DNA of 64,000 nt from Rhodanobacter denitrificans (GCA_003241385.1 QFPO01000002.1:1-64000), one strand, 5' to 3'; counted from the first letter of the stretch, positions 17,445 through 25,413 are shown. Notes: generated from the letters alone by a model not told the origin. A program made the numbers and translations.

Positions 17445-18689
17445 ATGTCCGCCTCCGCCAACGATCTTCCGCTGCCCGCACCGGCTGCCCCGACCCCAGC
17501 CGCCACTGCGTTTCCGGTCCTGGCCACGCTGAGCGTATGCCACCTGCTCAACGACCTGATCCAGTCGCTGCTGCCGGCGCTGTATCCGCTGCTCAAGGAC
17601 GCGTTCGCGCTCGACTTCGGTCAGATCGGCCTGATCACATTGACGTTCCAGTTCACCGCCTCGCTGCTGCAGCCGGTCATCGGCCTCTACACCGACCGTC
17701 ATCCCAAGCCGTACTCGCTCGCGATCGGCATGTGCTCGACCCTGCTCGGCCTGCTGCTCTTGTCGCAGGCGACGAGCTTCGCGGTGCTGCTGGTCGCCGC
17801 TGCGCTGATCGGCACCGGCTCGTCGGTGTTCCACCCGGAATCCTCGCGCATCGCGCGGATGGCCTCGGGCGGCCGCCACGGCCTGGCGCAGTCGCTGTTC
17901 CAGGTCGGCGGCAACGTCGGCTCGGCGATCGGACCGCTGCTGGCCGCGTGGATCGTCATGCCGCGCGGCCAGGGCAGCGTGGCCTGGTTCGCGCTGGCCG
18001 CGCTCGCCGCGATCATCCTGCTGTCGCGGATCGGCGGCTGGTACGCCTCCCGGCTCGCGATCGCTCCGGCGCGCCGCGGCGCCGCTGCGGCCGGCGCGAC
18101 GCGACTGCCGTCGCGCCGCGTGGCCGGCGCCCTGCTGGTGCTGGGCCTGCTGATCTTCTCGAAATACTTCTATCTGGCCAGCCTGACCAGCTACTACACG
18201 TTCTATCTGATGCACCGCTTCGGCATCGACGCGCAGGGCGCACAGCTGCGCCTGTTCGTGTTCCTCGGTGCGGTCGCGGTCGGCACGATCGCCGGCGGCC
18301 CGATCGGCGACCGGATCGGACGCCGCTACGTGATCTGGGGCTCGATCCTCGGCGTGCTGCCGTTCACGCTGCTGCTGCCGCACGCCGACCTGCTGTGGAC
18401 GACGCTGCTGACGATTCCGATCGGACTGATCCTGGCCTCGGCGTTCGCGGCGATCCTGGTCTACGCGCAGGATCTGGTGCCGGGCCGTCCCGGCACGATC
18501 GCCGGCCTGTTCTTCGGTTTCGCGTTCGGCATGGGCGGCCTCGGTGCCGCCGTGCTCGGCCAGCTCGCCGACCATGCCGGCATCGACACGGTCTATGCGC
18601 TGTGCGCATGGCTGCCGGCGATCGGCCTGCTCGCCTGGTTCCTGCCGGCGTTGTCGCCGGGACACGAGCCGGCGCCGGCGCGGCGCTGA
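17445..18689 (+). CDS. MFS transporter, fosmidomycin-resistance (Fsr) type
   Basis: A 414-residue inner-membrane protein with about twelve hydrophobic spans. The N-terminal part reads CHLLNDLIQSLLPALYPLL and LYTDRHPKPYSLAIGMCS, and FHPESSRIARMASGG with FQVGGNVGSAIGPL follows. These are hallmarks of the Fsr subgroup of drug:H+ antiporters. The second half has the MFS loop GPIGDRIGRRYVI. The substrate cannot be told from sequence; fosmidomycin efflux is the family precedent. The ATG at 17445 is the first sensible start before TM1. The divergent AraC gene is the likely regulator. Confidence 0.9.
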   Translation: MSASANDLPLPAPAAPTPAATAFPVLATLSVCHLLNDLIQSLLPALYPLLKDAFALDFGQIGLITLTFQFTASLLQPVIGLYTDRHPKPYSLAIGMCSTLLGLLLLSQATSFAVLLVAAALIGTGSSVFHPESSRIARMASGGRHGLAQSLFQVGGNVGSAIGPLLAAWIVMPRGQGSVAWFALAALAAIILLSRIGGWYASRLAIAPARRGAAAAGATRLPSRRVAGALLVLGLLIFSKYFYLASLTSYYTFYLMHRFGIDAQGAQLRLFVFLGAVAVGTIAGGPIGDRIGRRYVIWGSILGVLPFTLLLPHADLLWTTLLTIPIGLILASAFAAILVYAQDLVPGRPGTIAGLFFGFAFGMGGLGAAVLGQLADHAGIDTVYALCAWLPAIGLLAWFLPALSPGHEPAPARR

Positions 18690-18879
18690 GACGCCAGGGC
18701 CGAGCGAGACTTCACGGAACGCATCTTTCCGGCATGTCTCACGCGGCCGCGCGCGCTCGCGCGACGGTTATCGGTAGAGACGAGCCTGCGCCGCCCCGCT
18801 CCCCGACCACCGATAGCGCGAACCCGCCTCGATCGCAGCAGCCTCGCAGGTACGCCTCGATGCCGCGCGATCGTCGTGC

Positions 18880-19794
18880 CTATTCCTTGCCGGCCGCCCC
18901 GCGCCGCGATGCCGCCAGCACGCCGGCCAGCACCAGCACGGTGCCGGCGATCTGCCACGGCCCCATCGGTTCGCCGAGCAGCCACAGGCTCAGCACGATC
19001 GTCGAGACCGGACCGAGCATGCCGATCTGGGCGGTCAGACCCGGGCCGATCCGCGCGATCGCCAGCATGACCGCGGCGACCGGAAACACCGTACAGAGCG
19101 TGCCGTTGAGCAGCGACAGGCCCCAAACCGCCGGCGCCACCTCGGCCAGCGCACCAATGCCGTCGACCAGCGCGAACTGCGCCAGACACAGCAGGCAGGC
19201 GACGATGCTCGCATACGCGGTCAGGCGCAACGCGCCGACGCGGCCGACCAGCTCGCCGCTGCCGACCAGATAGATCGCGTAGCTGAGCGCGCTCGCGAAC
19301 ACCAGCGCGCCGCCGAGCATGACGTCGCGGCCGCCGAGGCGAAGATCGTGGCCGAACGCGAGCAGGACGCCTGTGTAGCTGAGCGCCAGCGCCGCCAGCT
19401 GGAGCCGGCCGACGCGGCGCCGATAGACCAGATAGCCGATCGCGAGCACGAGGGTCGGCGTCAGGTACAGGATCAGCCGCTCCAGCGTCGCGCTGATGTA
19501 GGCCAGCCCGGCGAAATCGAGAAAGCTCGCGAGGTAGTAGCCGAAGAAGCCGAGCGCGCCGACGCGCCAGGCGTCGCCGCGGCCGATCCGCAGGCGGTCG
19601 CCGCGCCGCGCCCACCATGCCATCGCGACGAACAGCGGCAGCGCGACCAGCATGCGCAAGGCGAGCAGCGTGACTGCGTCGACGCCGTGGCGATAGCCGA
19701 GCTTGACGATGATCGCCTTGCCCGAGAACGCGATCGCACCGATCGCCGCCAGCAGTACGCCGGCGAGCCGGCGCTCGGCGACGATCGCGGCCAC
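18880..19794 (-). CDS. DMT-superfamily (EamA) transporter
   Basis: A 304-residue membrane protein with about ten hydrophobic spans in two EamA repeats. Typical segments are IGAIAFSGKAIIVKLGYRHG, FLDFAGLAYISATLERLILYLTP and, in the second half, GPGLTAQIGMLGPVSTIVLS plus LGEPMGPWQIAG. The substrate is unknown. The GTG start at 19794 immediately follows the stop of the deformylase gene (TGAGTG), which suggests translational coupling. Translocation of an amino-acid derivative linked to the deformylase is possible but unproven. Confidence 0.87.
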   Translation of the reverse strand: MAAIVAERRLAGVLLAAIGAIAFSGKAIIVKLGYRHGVDAVTLLALRMLVALPLFVAMAWWARRGDRLRIGRGDAWRVGALGFFGYYLASFLDFAGLAYISATLERLILYLTPTLVLAIGYLVYRRRVGRLQLAALALSYTGVLLAFGHDLRLGGRDVMLGGALVFASALSYAIYLVGSGELVGRVGALRLTAYASIVACLLCLAQFALVDGIGALAEVAPAVWGLSLLNGTLCTVFPVAAVMLAIARIGPGLTAQIGMLGPVSTIVLSLWLLGEPMGPWQIAGTVLVLAGVLAASRRGAAGKE

Positions 19795-20643
19795 TCAGGT
19801 CCCGTCCTGTTTCGATGCGTGCGTCGCCTGCCCCTGCGTGTGCGATGCCGGCGCGGCCGCTTCGGCCAGTGCCGCTTCGAGCAGGGCGCGGATCAGCGCC
19901 TGCGTCGGCGCGGCGAGATCGTCGCGATACGCATAGCGGTCCTCGTCCATGTAGCGTGCCTGCGCCAGCTCGAGCTGCACCGCCTCGACGCCGTCCTCGG
20001 GACGTCCGTAATGGCGCGTGATGTAGCCGCCCTTGAAGCGGCCGTTGACGACATGGCTGTAGTCGGACTGCCGCTCGAGCACGCCGCGCAGGCGATCCTG
20101 CAGCGCCGCACCGCAGCTCGCGCCGTCGGCGGTGCCGAGGTTGAAGTCCGGCAGGCGTCCTTCGAACAGGAACGGCACGATGCTGCGGATCGAATGGCCC
20201 TCCCACAGCACGACGCGGCCGTGCGCGGCCTGCAGCCGCGCCAGCTCCTCGGTCAGCGCCTCGTGATACGGGCGCCAGTAGATCCGCACGCGTTCGGCGA
20301 TCTCACCCGCGTCGGGCGCCTGTCCGTCGAGATAGACCGGCTCGCCGCTGAACTGCACGGCCGGGCACAGGCCGGTCGTGTTGCGGCCCGGATACAGCGA
20401 GGTGTCGTCGGGCGGACGGTTCAGATCGACCACGTAGCGCGAATGCTGCGGCACCAGTACCGAAGCACCGAGCTCGCGCGCGAACGCGTACAGACGCGAG
20501 ACGTGCCAATCGGTATCGGGCGCGCGCCGCGCCGACGGCGTCAGCCTCGCCGCAATCGCGTCGGGGATCGCCGATCCATCGTGCGGCAGGCTGACCAGAA
20601 GCGGCCGCGTGCCGCGATGCAGGGTGTAGATCGTCGCGGACAT
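19795..20643 (-). CDS. hutG: N-formylglutamate deformylase (amidohydrolase)
   Basis: A 282-residue member of the N-formylglutamate amidohydrolase family, the last step of one histidine-degradation route (N-formyl-L-glutamate to L-glutamate and formate). Visible family segments are PLLVSLPHDGSAIP near the N-terminus, TDWHVSRLYAFARELGAS, YVVDLNRPPDDTSLYPGRN, LWEGHSIRSIVPFLFEG and NGRFKGGYITRHYG. No hutH, hutU or hutI lies in the window, so it is an orphan here and its true substrate may differ. The C-terminal 25 residues are Ala rich and likely disordered. It is coupled to the downstream DMT transporter gene. Confidence 0.88.
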   Translation of the reverse strand: MSATIYTLHRGTRPLLVSLPHDGSAIPDAIAARLTPSARRAPDTDWHVSRLYAFARELGASVLVPQHSRYVVDLNRPPDDTSLYPGRNTTGLCPAVQFSGEPVYLDGQAPDAGEIAERVRIYWRPYHEALTEELARLQAAHGRVVLWEGHSIRSIVPFLFEGRLPDFNLGTADGASCGAALQDRLRGVLERQSDYSHVVNGRFKGGYITRHYGRPEDGVEAVQLELAQARYMDEDRYAYRDDLAAPTQALIRALLEAALAEAAAPASHTQGQATHASKQDGT

Positions 20644-20871
20644 GGATCTCTCGTCTCGATGCGTGCGCCGGCACCGACGGCGGCCGGCCGGATCGCGATG
20701 CTAGCAGGCCGGTGCCGCAGCGCCGTGCGCGGGATGCGATGCGACACCGATCGCGTCGTCTCTTCCCGGCCGCGATCGACCCGCGCAGTGATGTCACCGC
20801 AAGCTCGAGGCGAAGCCCGCACGGCGCGGCGCCTGCGTCCGACGCGAGAGCGCATCCGCAACGGCAGCGGC

Positions 20872-20889
20872 CGCGGCGATACCGCCGCG
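20872..20889 (-). terminator. hairpin after the feo operon
   Basis: A 7-bp perfect stem CGCGGCG/CGCCGCG with an ATAC loop begins 8 bp after the stop codon of the Cys-rich gene ending at 20897. No T tract follows, so it may be a weak or Rho-assisted stop site. Confidence 0.35.
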
Positions 20890-20896
20890 ATCGACG

Positions 20897-21217
20897 CTAC
20901 GGCGCGCCGCGGCCGCGCGAGACCGGCGGGCGGCGATGGAAGACCAGCGGCTGTGCGCGATCGGCGTCGGCCGGCTGCGCCGGTCCGCAACTCGCGCAGC
21001 TGCCGCAGCCGTCGCCGCAGGACCCGCCCTGCGCGCGCTCGCGCCGCAGGCGGCGGCCGAGCGCATGCCAGACCGCGGCACGCCCGGGGCGGTCCAGCCG
21101 CACGGCCAGCGCGGCCAGGCCGCGCCGGTGCAGACGCGGCGCGAGCCGGACGAACGCGCGCCACGCCGCCCAGACGACGATGGCCGCGACGACCGCGATC
21201 TGCAGCCAGGCGCTCAC
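20897..21217 (-). CDS. FeoB-associated Cys-rich membrane protein (DUF6587-like)
   Basis: A 106-residue protein that starts with GTG overlapping the feoB stop codon (GTGA at 21214-21217). It has one N-terminal membrane span (about residues 4-22, LQIAVVAAIVVWAAWRAFV), a basic middle part and a cysteine cluster GGSCGDGCGSCASCG around residues 72-86. Small Cys-rich proteins encoded after feoB are known in several lineages; in xanthomonads they are annotated as DUF6587, to my recollection. The cysteines could bind ferrous iron or an Fe-S cluster as iron enters the cytoplasm, which is inference. Confidence 0.8.
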   Translation of the reverse strand: MSAWLQIAVVAAIVVWAAWRAFVRLAPRLHRRGLAALAVRLDRPGRAAVWHALGRRLRRERAQGGSCGDGCGSCASCGPAQPADADRAQPLVFHRRPPVSRGRGAP

Positions 21218-23034
21218 GACAGCCACCGCGCGATCTGATAGGTCAGCAGCGAGGCCAGATACGCCAGCGCGAACAGATAGCCGGCCATGATCCAGACCTG
21301 CCGCCAGGAATTGGTCTCGCGGCGCACCGTCGCCAGCGTCGACAGGCACATCGGCGCGAACACGTACCAGGCCAGCAGCGACAGCGCGGTCGCCAGCGAC
21401 CATTGCGTCGCGACGATCGCCGAGAGTCCGTCCTCGTTGCCGGACAGCGCGTAGACGGTCGCCAGCGACGCGACCGCGACCTCGCGCGCGGCCAGTCCCG
21501 GCACCAGGGCGATGCAGATCTGCCAGTTGAAGCCGAGCGGCGCGAACACGAACTCGAGCAGGCGACCGATGCGGCCGGCCAGGCTGTACTGGATCGCCGG
21601 CCCGGTCGCGCCGTCGGGCGGTGCCGGAAAGCTCGACAGGAACCACAGCAGCACGGTCAGCGCGAGGATGATGCCGCCGACGCGCTTGAGGAAGATCATC
21701 GCGCGCTCCCACAGGCCGATCGCGACGTCGCGCAGGTGCGGCCAGCGGTACGAGGGCAGTTCCATCATCAGCGCGTGCTCGCTGCGGTCGCGGCGCAGAC
21801 GCTTGATGACCCAGGCCACCGCCATCGCGCTGACGATGCCGGCCACGTACAGCGCGAACAGCACGATGCCCTGCAGGTTGAACACGCCGGCGACCGTGCG
21901 CTGCGGGATGAACGCGGCGATCAGCAGCGTGTAGACCGGCAGCCGCGCCGAGCAGGTCATCAGCGGCGCGATCAGGATCGTGGTCAGGCGGTCGCGCGGA
22001 TCGGCGATGCTGCGCGTGGCCATGATGCCGGGAATCGCGCAGGCGAAGCTCGACAGCAGCGGAATGAACGAGCGTCCGGTCAGGCCGACGCGCAGCATCA
22101 GCCGGTCGAGCAGGAACGCCGCACGCGGCAGATAGCCCGATTCCTCGAGTACCAGGATGAACAGGAACAGGATCAGGATCTGCGGCAGGAATACGAGCAC
22201 GCCGCCGACGCCGGCGACGATGCCGTCGACCAGCAGGCTGCGCAGCACGCCGTCCGGCAGCAGCGCACCGAGCGCCTCGCCGAGCAGGCCGAAGCCGGCC
22301 TCGATGCCGTCCATCAGCGGCGCGGCCCAGGCGAACACGGCCTGGAAGATCACGAACATCAGCACCGCGAGAATCGCCAGGCCGATCACCGGATGCAGCA
22401 CGACGCGGTCGATCGCCTGATCGGTGGCGGCGCTGTCGCGCGCACTCGTCACCGCGATCGACAGGATCCGGCGCACCTCGGCGTGCAGATCGGCGACCGG
22501 ATGCGGATGCGGCCGCGGCGCCGACGGCGCCTGCGCGTCGACGCGGTCGATCAGCGCCTGCGCGCCGTGGCGGCGCACCGCGACGGTCGGCACGACCGCG
22601 ATGCCGAGCTCGCGCGACAGCGCCTCGACGTCGACCGTGATGCCGCGCCGCTCGGCTGCGTCGATCATGTTCAGCGCCAGGATCAGCGGACGGCCGAGCG
22701 CCTTGAGCTCGAGCACGAAGCGCAGATGCAAGCGCAGATTGGTCGCGTCGACGACGCAGACGATCAGGTCCGGCACCGGCTCGCCCGGATGCCGGCCCAG
22801 GCAGACGTCGCGCGTGATCGCCTCGTCCGGGCTGGCCGCGTCGAGGCTGTAGGTGCCGGGCAGGTCGAGCACGCGGACCAGCCGGCCCGACGGCGCCGTG
22901 TAGTGGCCTTCCTTGCGCTCGATCGTGACGCCGGCGTAGTTGGCGACCTTCTGGCGCGCACCGGTCAGCCGGTTGAACAGCGCGGTCTTGCCGGAATTCG
23001 GATTGCCGACCAGGGCGATCTGCAGCGTGCTCAT
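21214..23034 (-). CDS. feoB: ferrous iron transporter B
   Basis: A 606-residue inner-membrane Fe(II) transporter. The N-terminal G domain has G1 GNPNSGKT (residues 10-17), G3 DLPGTYSLDA and G4 NMID. The membrane domain carries the two Gate motifs (SSFACAIPGIMATR followed by MTCSARLPVYTLLI, and later CIALVPGLAAREVAVASLATVYA). It is shorter than the E. coli protein but within the range for compact FeoB proteins. Its ATG overlaps the feoA stop (ATGA at 23031-23034), and the Cys-rich gene overlaps its own stop, so three products are translationally linked. Confidence 0.96.
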   Translation of the reverse strand: MSTLQIALVGNPNSGKTALFNRLTGARQKVANYAGVTIERKEGHYTAPSGRLVRVLDLPGTYSLDAASPDEAITRDVCLGRHPGEPVPDLIVCVVDATNLRLHLRFVLELKALGRPLILALNMIDAAERRGITVDVEALSRELGIAVVPTVAVRRHGAQALIDRVDAQAPSAPRPHPHPVADLHAEVRRILSIAVTSARDSAATDQAIDRVVLHPVIGLAILAVLMFVIFQAVFAWAAPLMDGIEAGFGLLGEALGALLPDGVLRSLLVDGIVAGVGGVLVFLPQILILFLFILVLEESGYLPRAAFLLDRLMLRVGLTGRSFIPLLSSFACAIPGIMATRSIADPRDRLTTILIAPLMTCSARLPVYTLLIAAFIPQRTVAGVFNLQGIVLFALYVAGIVSAMAVAWVIKRLRRDRSEHALMMELPSYRWPHLRDVAIGLWERAMIFLKRVGGIILALTVLLWFLSSFPAPPDGATGPAIQYSLAGRIGRLLEFVFAPLGFNWQICIALVPGLAAREVAVASLATVYALSGNEDGLSAIVATQWSLATALSLLAWYVFAPMCLSTLATVRRETNSWRQVWIMAGYLFALAYLASLLTYQIARWLS

Positions 23035-23282
23035 GCGCCGGCTCCGTCGGCCGCCGCGACGGTCACGCGCGCGGCCTCGCTGCGGCGCAGGGCGAAGCGC
23101 GTCGAGCCGATCTGGACCAGCAGCGGATCGCCGCCGAACGGCGCCAGCGCGACGATGCGGACCGGCTCTCCGGCGACGAAGCCGAGTTCGCGCAGGCGGC
23201 GCGCGATCGCATCGTCGGCCACGGCGTCGACGACGCCGGCGACCGTCGCGGGGACATTCTTCTGGAGTTCGGACAGACGCAC
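23031..23282 (-). CDS. feoA: ferrous iron transport protein A
   Basis: An 83-residue SH3-like protein that supports FeoB. Family pattern: VRLSELQKNVPATVAGV, RRLRELGFVAGEPVRIVALAPFGGDPLLVQIGSTRFALRR split around the conserved GDPLLVQIG. The GTG at 23282 is the best start; in-frame sequence further upstream runs through the promoter region and is discarded. It is the first gene of the feo operon. A TATACT hexamer for this strand lies 67 bp upstream. Confidence 0.92.
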   Translation of the reverse strand: MRLSELQKNVPATVAGVVDAVADDAIARRLRELGFVAGEPVRIVALAPFGGDPLLVQIGSTRFALRRSEAARVTVAAADGAGA

Positions 23283-23348
23283 GGACAGCCTTGATCGATC
23301 GCGGCCGGCGGATCCGTGAGGCACGGACGCGCGCAGGCGCAAAGAAGC

Positions 23349-23354
23349 AGTATA
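23349..23354 (-). promoter_or_regulatory. possible -10 element for feoA
   Basis: On the minus strand the sequence TATACT sits at a suitable distance from feoA. No convincing -35 is seen 17 bases upstream and no clear Fur box could be recognised, so confidence is low. Confidence 0.3.
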
Positions 23355-23489
23355 GCCGCAGATGGGGGCGATACCCATTCGCATCCAGCGCCGTGCACGA
23401 TCGCGCCGCTCGCGATCGCGCCGCGCCGGCGCGGCCGGGCGGCGCCTGCGTCGAATGGCCGCAACGGCGACCGCGCAGCGGCGCGCCGA

Positions 23490-23520
23490 TTGCCAGGAAA
23501 CGGCCGTCGCAGGCTATACT
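23490..23520 (+). promoter_or_regulatory. sigma70-type promoter for the cytochrome c pair
   Basis: TTGCCA at 23490-23495 and TATACT at 23515-23520 are separated by 19 bases, slightly longer than ideal. The start codon of the first cytochrome gene follows at 23563. It faces away from the feo operon. Confidence 0.5.
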
Positions 23521-23562
23521 CCCGCCGATTTTTTCGCGTAGCCAGACGGATCCGAGCCCGAC

Positions 23563-23883
23563 ATGACCCGAGCTTTGCTGTTCGCCACGACTCTGCTGTT
23601 TGCCCTGCCCTGCCTCGCCGAGACCGGCAAGGGCGATCCTGCCGCCGGCAAGGTCAAGGTCTATACCTGCACCGGCTGCCACGGCGTCACCGGCTGGCGC
23701 AACGCGTATCCGAGCTATCACGTGCCGCGCATCGGCGGACAGAACTACGACTATCTCGTCGCCGCGCTGCACGGTTACAAGAGCGGCGACCGCCAGCATC
23801 CGACGATGCAGGCGCAGGGCGAGAGCCTGTCCGAGGAGGACATCCGCGACATCGCCGCCTACCTGTCCTCGATCAAGCCGTGA
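23563..23883 (+). CDS. class I cytochrome c, monohaem
   Basis: A 106-residue periplasmic cytochrome with a signal peptide (MTRALLFATTLLFALPCLAE) and one haem site CTGCH (Cys36-His40). The distal part has HPTMQAQGESLSEEDIRDIAAYLSS; the Met is a candidate axial ligand. The sequence style (GQNYDYLVAALHGYKSGDR) is that of cytochrome c4/c5-type half-units. It precedes a second, similar gene by 20 bp, and the two together resemble the halves of a dihaem cytochrome c4 encoded as separate proteins. Confidence 0.9.
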   Translation: MTRALLFATTLLFALPCLAETGKGDPAAGKVKVYTCTGCHGVTGWRNAYPSYHVPRIGGQNYDYLVAALHGYKSGDRQHPTMQAQGESLSEEDIRDIAAYLSSIKP

Positions 23884-23903
23884 GCCGCCGGAGCCCGACC
23901 CGC

Positions 23904-24284
23904 ATGCACCTGATGAAGCCGCTGTTCGCCACGCTCGTCCTGCTGGGCGCCGTCTCGCTGCCTGCGTTCGCCGCCGAGGGCGGCCGCGCCGGCCGCGGCA
24001 ACGTCGAGGCCGGCAAGGACAAGTCGCTCGCCTGCCAGGCCTGCCACGGCCAGGACGGCGCGGCCGCGATCGATCCGCAGTACCCGCGTCTGGCCGGCCA
24101 GTACGCCGACTACCTCGCCCGCGCGCTGCACGAGTACCGCTCCGGCGCACGCAAGAATCCGATCATGGCCGGTTTCGCGACGACGCTGTCGGACCAGGAC
24201 ATCAACGATCTGGCCGCCTACTACGCGAGCCTGCCGGTCACGCTGGTCGATCTGGCCAAGAACCCGAGCGTCGCGCGCGACTGA
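23904..24284 (+). CDS. class I cytochrome c, monohaem (c4-like half)
   Basis: A 126-residue exported cytochrome with a signal peptide and one haem site CQACH. The c4-type sequence YPRLAGQYADYLARALHEYRSG precedes NPIMAGFATTLSDQDINDLAAYYASL, where the Met in PIMAGF is the expected axial ligand. The ATG at 23904 has a GGAG eleven bases upstream; an ATG at 23913 is the alternative. It shares its layout with the preceding cytochrome, so gene duplication is likely. Confidence 0.9.
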   Translation: MHLMKPLFATLVLLGAVSLPAFAAEGGRAGRGNVEAGKDKSLACQACHGQDGAAAIDPQYPRLAGQYADYLARALHEYRSGARKNPIMAGFATTLSDQDINDLAAYYASLPVTLVDLAKNPSVARD

Positions 24285-24301
24285 TCGCAGATCGGCGCGC
24301 C

Positions 24302-24330
24302 TTGTGTGCCCGAGGACCCTCCGCTATTCT
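24302..24330 (+). promoter_or_regulatory. promoter for tRNA-Ser
   Basis: TTGTGT (24302-24307) and TATTCT (24325-24330) are separated by the ideal 17 bases. The predicted start near 24337 would give a leader of about 93 nt before the tRNA. Confidence 0.5.
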
Positions 24331-24429
24331 GCGCGGCCCTCGAAGCGACCACCGCGCGGGGGCGAGTTACGGATGCCGAGTGGAGTGCGCTTCAGGGATG
24401 AATTCGGAGCGAAAGTTTTTACGGCGTGC

Positions 24430-24521
24430 GGAGAGGTGTCCGAGTGGTTGAAGGAGCACGCCTGGAAAGTGTGTAAACGGGTCAAACCGTTTCGCGGGTT
24501 CGAATCCCGCCCTCTCCGCCA
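24430..24521 (+). tRNA. tRNA-Ser (anticodon GGA)
   Basis: A 92-base tRNA with encoded CCA. The acceptor stem pairs GGAGAGG (24430-24436) with CCTCTCC (24511-24517), followed by G and CCA. The anticodon loop reads CTGGAAA with anticodon GGA, a long class II variable arm follows (GTAAACGGGTCAAACCGTTTC region), and the T arm is GCGGG-TTCGAAT-CCCGC. It decodes UCC/UCU serine codons. Confidence 0.97.
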
Positions 24522-24606
24522 GTAAGCCGGCACTGCGCCGGCAGCCGAACGGGTCGCCAGGGAGGCGCCCGCCGGTCGATCGGCCCGCGAGGCCGATGAT
24601 GTCTAT

Positions 24607-24720
24607 GGTGGCTCCGTCGGTTCTCCCGCGACGATAGCCTGCAAATCCCGCCAGGTCCGGAAGGAAGCAACGGTAGCAGGTGATTCGGGTGCCGGGATCC
24701 GGCTGGCGGAGCCGCCACCC
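24607..24720 (+). ncRNA. ffs: 4.5S RNA of the signal recognition particle
   Basis: About 114 nt that match the bacterial small SRP RNA. The outer helix pairs GGTGGCTCCG with CGGAGCCGCC, and the apical SRP domain has CAGGTCCGGAAGGAAGCA, including the GGAA tetraloop and the asymmetric loop AGCA that binds Ffh. The 3' end CCACCC is followed by TTCTTCC, an incomplete T tract. It lies 85 bp after tRNA-Ser, and a separate promoter is not evident, so co-transcription is possible. Confidence 0.95.
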
Positions 24721-25056
24721 TTCTTCCGATCGCAGCGACGCTGGCCGCCGAGGCCGGCGCGATCCGCCCTGCTCGTCAATCAGGCCTCGGTCGGCGAGAC
24801 GACGGTCGATCGCGACGCGTGCTTCTGCGCGGCCGTGGGCTGCCGAGCGCCTCAATCGCATTCGACGGTCGCGCACGACCGCACCGCAGGGGAATCACGC
24901 ACAGCGCAGACCGACGCCCCCCGATCCGCTGCGAGATCTCAGCGCGCGCAACCATCGATCATGGTACGACGCCCCGTCGCATACGGTCACGCCGTCGACG
25001 CCGGACGCGACCTGCCAGGTCATCGAGCGCGGCGGCGAACGCGAACCGGCCCGCGC
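24721..25056. other. intergenic stretch, no gene supported
   Basis: About 336 bases between ffs and the CsaA-like gene. Reading frames are open on both strands only because of high G+C; none shows a signal peptide, a conserved motif or a ribosome site. One frame contains LLVNQASVG, faintly like the start of NamZ/DUF1343 proteins, but too short to call a remnant. Confidence 0.5.
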
Positions 25057-25413
25057 TCAGGCCATGCGCGTGCCGTTCGGCACCGGCCGCTCGAGCGTCG
25101 TGACGACGACGCCGGCCTCGGTCGGAAAGCCGGTCAGCAGGAACTGCGAGAGGAACGGCCCGATCTGCTTCTCGGGAAAATTGACGACGCCGACGATCTG
25201 TCGGCCGACCAGATCCTCCGGCCGGTACAGGCCGGTCACCTGCGCGCTGGTCTTGCGCTCGCCGTAGGCGCCGAAGTCGACCCACAGCTTGTAGGCGCTC
25301 TTGCGCGCCTCCGGAAACGGCTCGACGCGCAGCACGGTACCGGCGACCAGATGCACCTTCTCGAAATCGCCCCAGCTGATCAGCGGCAGCTCGCCGGCGC
25401 TCACATCGCTCAC
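25057..25413 (-). CDS. CsaA-like tRNA-binding protein
   Basis: A 118-residue OB-fold protein of the CsaA/EMAPII type. The core DFEKVHLVAGTVLRVEPFPE, then ARKSAYKLWVDFG, KTSAQVTGLY, VVNFPEKQIGPFLSQFLLTG and PVPNGTRMA, closely follows CsaA. CsaA was linked to protein export in Bacillus and resembles the tRNA-binding domain of MetRS; its role in proteobacteria is not settled. GTG overlaps the stop of the upstream lipoprotein gene (GTGA at 25410-25413). Confidence 0.9.
   Translation of the reverse strand: MSDVSAGELPLISWGDFEKVHLVAGTVLRVEPFPEARKSAYKLWVDFGAYGERKTSAQVTGLYRPEDLVGRQIVGVVNFPEKQIGPFLSQFLLTGFPTEAGVVVTTLERPVPNGTRMA

Noticed and set aside
19348..23319. 1,323-residue open frame on the plus strand
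   Set aside because: It runs antisense across hutG, the DMT gene, the Cys-rich gene and feoB, all of which have strong family motifs. Composition is Arg/Gln/Asp biased as expected for a shadow frame.
23283..23400. Fur box before feoA
   Set aside because: A GATGCGAATGGG-like stretch on the minus strand shows no good match to the 19-bp Fur consensus by eye, so no site is annotated.
24760..24800. LLVNQASVG segment reminiscent of NamZ/DUF1343
   Set aside because: Nine residues without flanking similarity are too little to call a pseudogene.
24367..24876. Open frame antisense to tRNA-Ser reading AERAGFEPAKRF-like sequence
   Set aside because: This peptide is a well-known annotation artefact produced by translating the complement of tRNA-Ser genes.
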